NCBI GenBank assembly: GCA_023228225.1
Contig: JALOBO010000078.1
Span: 1-6,448 of the forward strand
Reading direction: 5' to 3'
Length of the DNA: 6,448 bases
From: Clostridia bacterium
GTDB lineage: Bacteria; Bacillota; Clostridia; Christensenellales; UBA1242
Part shown: one piece after another, positions 5,270-6,448 of the stretch
Layout: each line of letters starts with the position of its first letter
Position numbering within the stretch: the first letter of the stretch is position 1
The notes under the pieces: generated by a model
Told to the model about the DNA's origin: nothing
What the model saw: the letters and a program-made list of their open reading frames with translations, nothing else
Databases searched by the model: none
Position numbers and translations under genes: made by a program

Positions 5270-6293
5270 GCCTTATTACCCCTTTCATTCGTTTTACATT
5301 GATATAAGGCTTAATCCATTTTTGATATAATTGATAACTATTTGAATGTTTAATCCACCCTAAATATGAAATAATCGACATGCAATTATGTTTGTTATAA
5401 GATTTATTTTTATATACTTTTCGTACTTTTCTTGATATTCTTAGCATAATTGAACGCCGCAAAATAGTTTTATAATGAAAAAACCGATAACCTAAAAAGT
5501 CAATGCCCCTCGAATCTGTTTTAAATTTTTGCCATTTAGAATTTAATTCTAAGCCGATATTATTTAAATATTGTTCAATAGCAACTTCCATTTTACCGAG
5601 CTTTCGTTTATTTGAGCCTAAAATTACCATATCGTCCATATAACGCACATAATATTTTGCATGTAACTTTTCTTTGATACAATGGTCTAAACCTTGCAAA
5701 TAAAAATTTGCAAACCATTGACTTGTTACATTGCCAATAGGCAAGCCCTCTTCCGTACTATCTATAATTTGATAAAGCAATTTAAGCAATTTTTTATCTT
5801 TAAACTTGTACTTTAGCATTTCTTTTAAACATTTGTGGCTAATTGACTGGTAAAAATGATGTACGTCAAGCTTTAAACAATATCTCGTTCCTTTAAAATC
5901 GTTATGCAGCCATCTTTCAAGGTATCGCTTTGCATATGATGTGCCTCTGTTAGGTACAGAGCCGCATGTAAAAACATACATACCTTTTGTAAAATACGGA
6001 ATTGTTTGTAGCAATACAGCCCATTGAATTATTTGGTCGGGATAAAATTTAGGAATACTGATTTTACGTTCTTTCTGCTTTGAACCCTCTTTTATTATTT
6101 TTTCGATATACTTTGACGGCCTGTAAGTTTGAGTTATTAATAAATGTTGGATTTCATCTATGCAATCATTTTTATTAGCCAAAACACGTTTAACTATATT
6201 CCGATTTTTCTTTTGTTTTGAAGCGTTAATTATAGCATTTTCTATGTTTTCTCTACTATAAATTTCTTCATATATATTTCCATATCTTTTGAT
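5229..6293 (-). CDS. Reverse transcriptase of a diversity-generating retroelement
   Basis: This RNA-directed DNA polymerase has 354 residues if read from an ATC at 6293. The palm motif LKLDVHHFYQSI gives the first catalytic Asp at about 143. GLPIGNVTSQWFANFYL (about 183-199) carries the IGxxxSQ signature of DGR RTs, where group II intron and retroviral enzymes have QGxxxSP. YMDD (about 218-221) holds the catalytic Asp pair, and RGIDFLGYRF (262-271) is motif 5/6. The thumb ends ISYLGWIKHSNSYQLYQ. There is no maturase or endonuclease domain. Length fits the family (about 300-400). In this frame the only ATG/GTG/TTG near the 5' end is a TTG at 6182. It lacks a ribosome binding site and would remove the family-typical KRYGNIYEEI N-terminus, so ATC at 6293, behind AGAAAGAAG, is the likelier site. 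The enzyme would reverse transcribe the adjacent template RNA with adenine mutagenesis. Confidence 0.93.
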   Translation of the reverse strand: MKRYGNIYEEIYSRENIENAIINASKQKKNRNIVKRVLANKNDCIDEIQHLLITQTYRPSKYIEKIIKEGSKQKERKISIPKFYPDQIIQWAVLLQTIPYFTKGMYVFTCGSVPNRGTSYAKRYLERWLHNDFKGTRYCLKLDVHHFYQSISHKCLKEMLKYKFKDKKLLKLLYQIIDSTEEGLPIGNVTSQWFANFYLQGLDHCIKEKLHAKYYVRYMDDMVILGSNKRKLGKMEVAIEQYLNNIGLELNSKWQKFKTDSRGIDFLGYRFFHYKTILRRSIMLRISRKVRKVYKNKSYNKHNCMSIISYLGWIKHSNSYQLYQKWIKPYINVKRMKGVIRRENFKYGYAKQGV

Positions 6294-6327
6294 ATTAAAA
6301 CTTCTTTCTTATTTACCTCAAAGGCTT
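6294..6327 (-). other. Spacer between template repeat and RT
   Basis: This 34-base spacer contains GAGGT (6315-6319 on the complement) and AGAAAGAAG just before the ATC at 6293. In characterised DGRs the sequence between the template repeat and rt is part of the template RNA and is needed for priming, so this stretch probably has an RNA role as well as carrying the RT ribosome binding site. I see no strong hairpin in it. The octamer AAGGCTTT recurs at 6321-6328 and 6377-6384. Confidence 0.4.
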
Positions 6328-6448
6328 TCAATTTTTTACTAACCTCTGTCGCAACGGCGAATTTTTAGCAAGAGCTAAGGCTTTATAAACGCAATAAATA
6401 AAATAAGATAGCGAAGCGCCAATGTTCGTGTTCGTGTTGGAAGCCGTG
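6328..6448 (-). repeat. DGR template repeat, 3' part (cut by window edge)
   Basis: Read on the minus strand from 6447, an open frame to TGA at 6328-6330 gives TASNTNTNIGASLSYFIYCV and then YKALALAKNSPLRQRLVKN. The run AAC ACG AAC ACG AAC ATT GGC is typical of DGR template repeats. There, AAC codons place adenines at the first two codon positions, which the RT randomises in the target copy. The unmutated Asn/Thr alternation and the position 34 bases upstream of the RT favour the template repeat over the variable repeat. The non-A-rich stretch after ATTGGCGC would be the invariant end matching the initiation-of-homing site. The upstream end of the repeat and its partner are outside the window, so exact borders are unknown. 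The less likely alternative is that this is the C-terminus of the target gene itself. Confidence 0.75.

Noticed and set aside
5229..6182. RT starting at the TTG at 6182
   Set aside because: It has no Shine-Dalgarno sequence and would remove 37 in-frame residues that resemble the normal DGR RT N-terminus.
5229..6293. Group II intron or retron reverse transcriptase
   Set aside because: Motif 4 is IGNVTSQ rather than QGxxxSP. There is no maturase X or HNH domain, no domain V-like RNA structure, and no msr/msd-like inverted repeats next to the gene.
6420..6445. Short GTTCGT direct repeats as a CRISPR or microsatellite
   Set aside because: Only a few adjacent units occur, with no spacers. They are explained by alternating AAC/ACG codons of the DGR template repeat.

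Overview
The window looks like the right-hand part of a tailed-phage genome or prophage from a low-to-moderate GC Bacillota-type host. The evidence is an LLH-family holin, a T7-lysozyme-type amidase endolysin, an XhlA-like membrane protein, a tail-fibre-chaperone-like domain, AT-rich codon use and strong GGAGG-type ribosome binding sites. A diderm Bacillota (Negativicutes) host is possible but cannot be shown from this sequence. There is no integrase, tRNA, att site or CRISPR array here.

Layout: two convergent transcription units meet at a rho-independent terminator near 1839-1864. The plus-strand unit (about 73-1834) starts with a near-consensus sigma70 promoter (TTGACA, 17 bp, TATACT). A perfect 13-bp palindrome overlaps its -10 box. 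It carries five small genes of unknown function: a 111-aa protein, a 64-aa four-cysteine (zinc-ribbon-like) protein, a 174-aa apparently two-domain protein, an 83-aa protein and a 57-aa protein. This is the architecture of a regulated accessory (moron) or early-gene cluster placed behind a lysis cassette.

The minus-strand unit, read from the right edge leftwards, is a tightly packed late operon. It runs: 3' part of a diversity-generating retroelement (DGR) template repeat, DGR-type reverse transcriptase, tail protein with a fibre-chaperone-like domain, 118-aa protein of unknown function, two-TM protein with an extracytoplasmic helix-hairpin-helix-like segment, XhlA-like protein, amidase endolysin, two-TM protein with a PAENM repeat, LLH holin, terminator. 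Adjacent genes overlap or lie within a few bases of each other, so they are probably co-transcribed and translationally coupled.

Functionally, the reverse transcriptase would copy the template-repeat RNA with adenine-directed errors and write the result into the C-terminus of a receptor-binding or tail-tip protein. That protein should be encoded just beyond the right edge. The remaining late genes finish the tail and lyse the cell. The most notable points are the DGR embedded in the tail/lysis operon, the lack of an ATG/GTG start for its full-length RT (ATC lies where Met is expected), and the uncharacterised plus-strand gene cluster with an operator-like palindrome.
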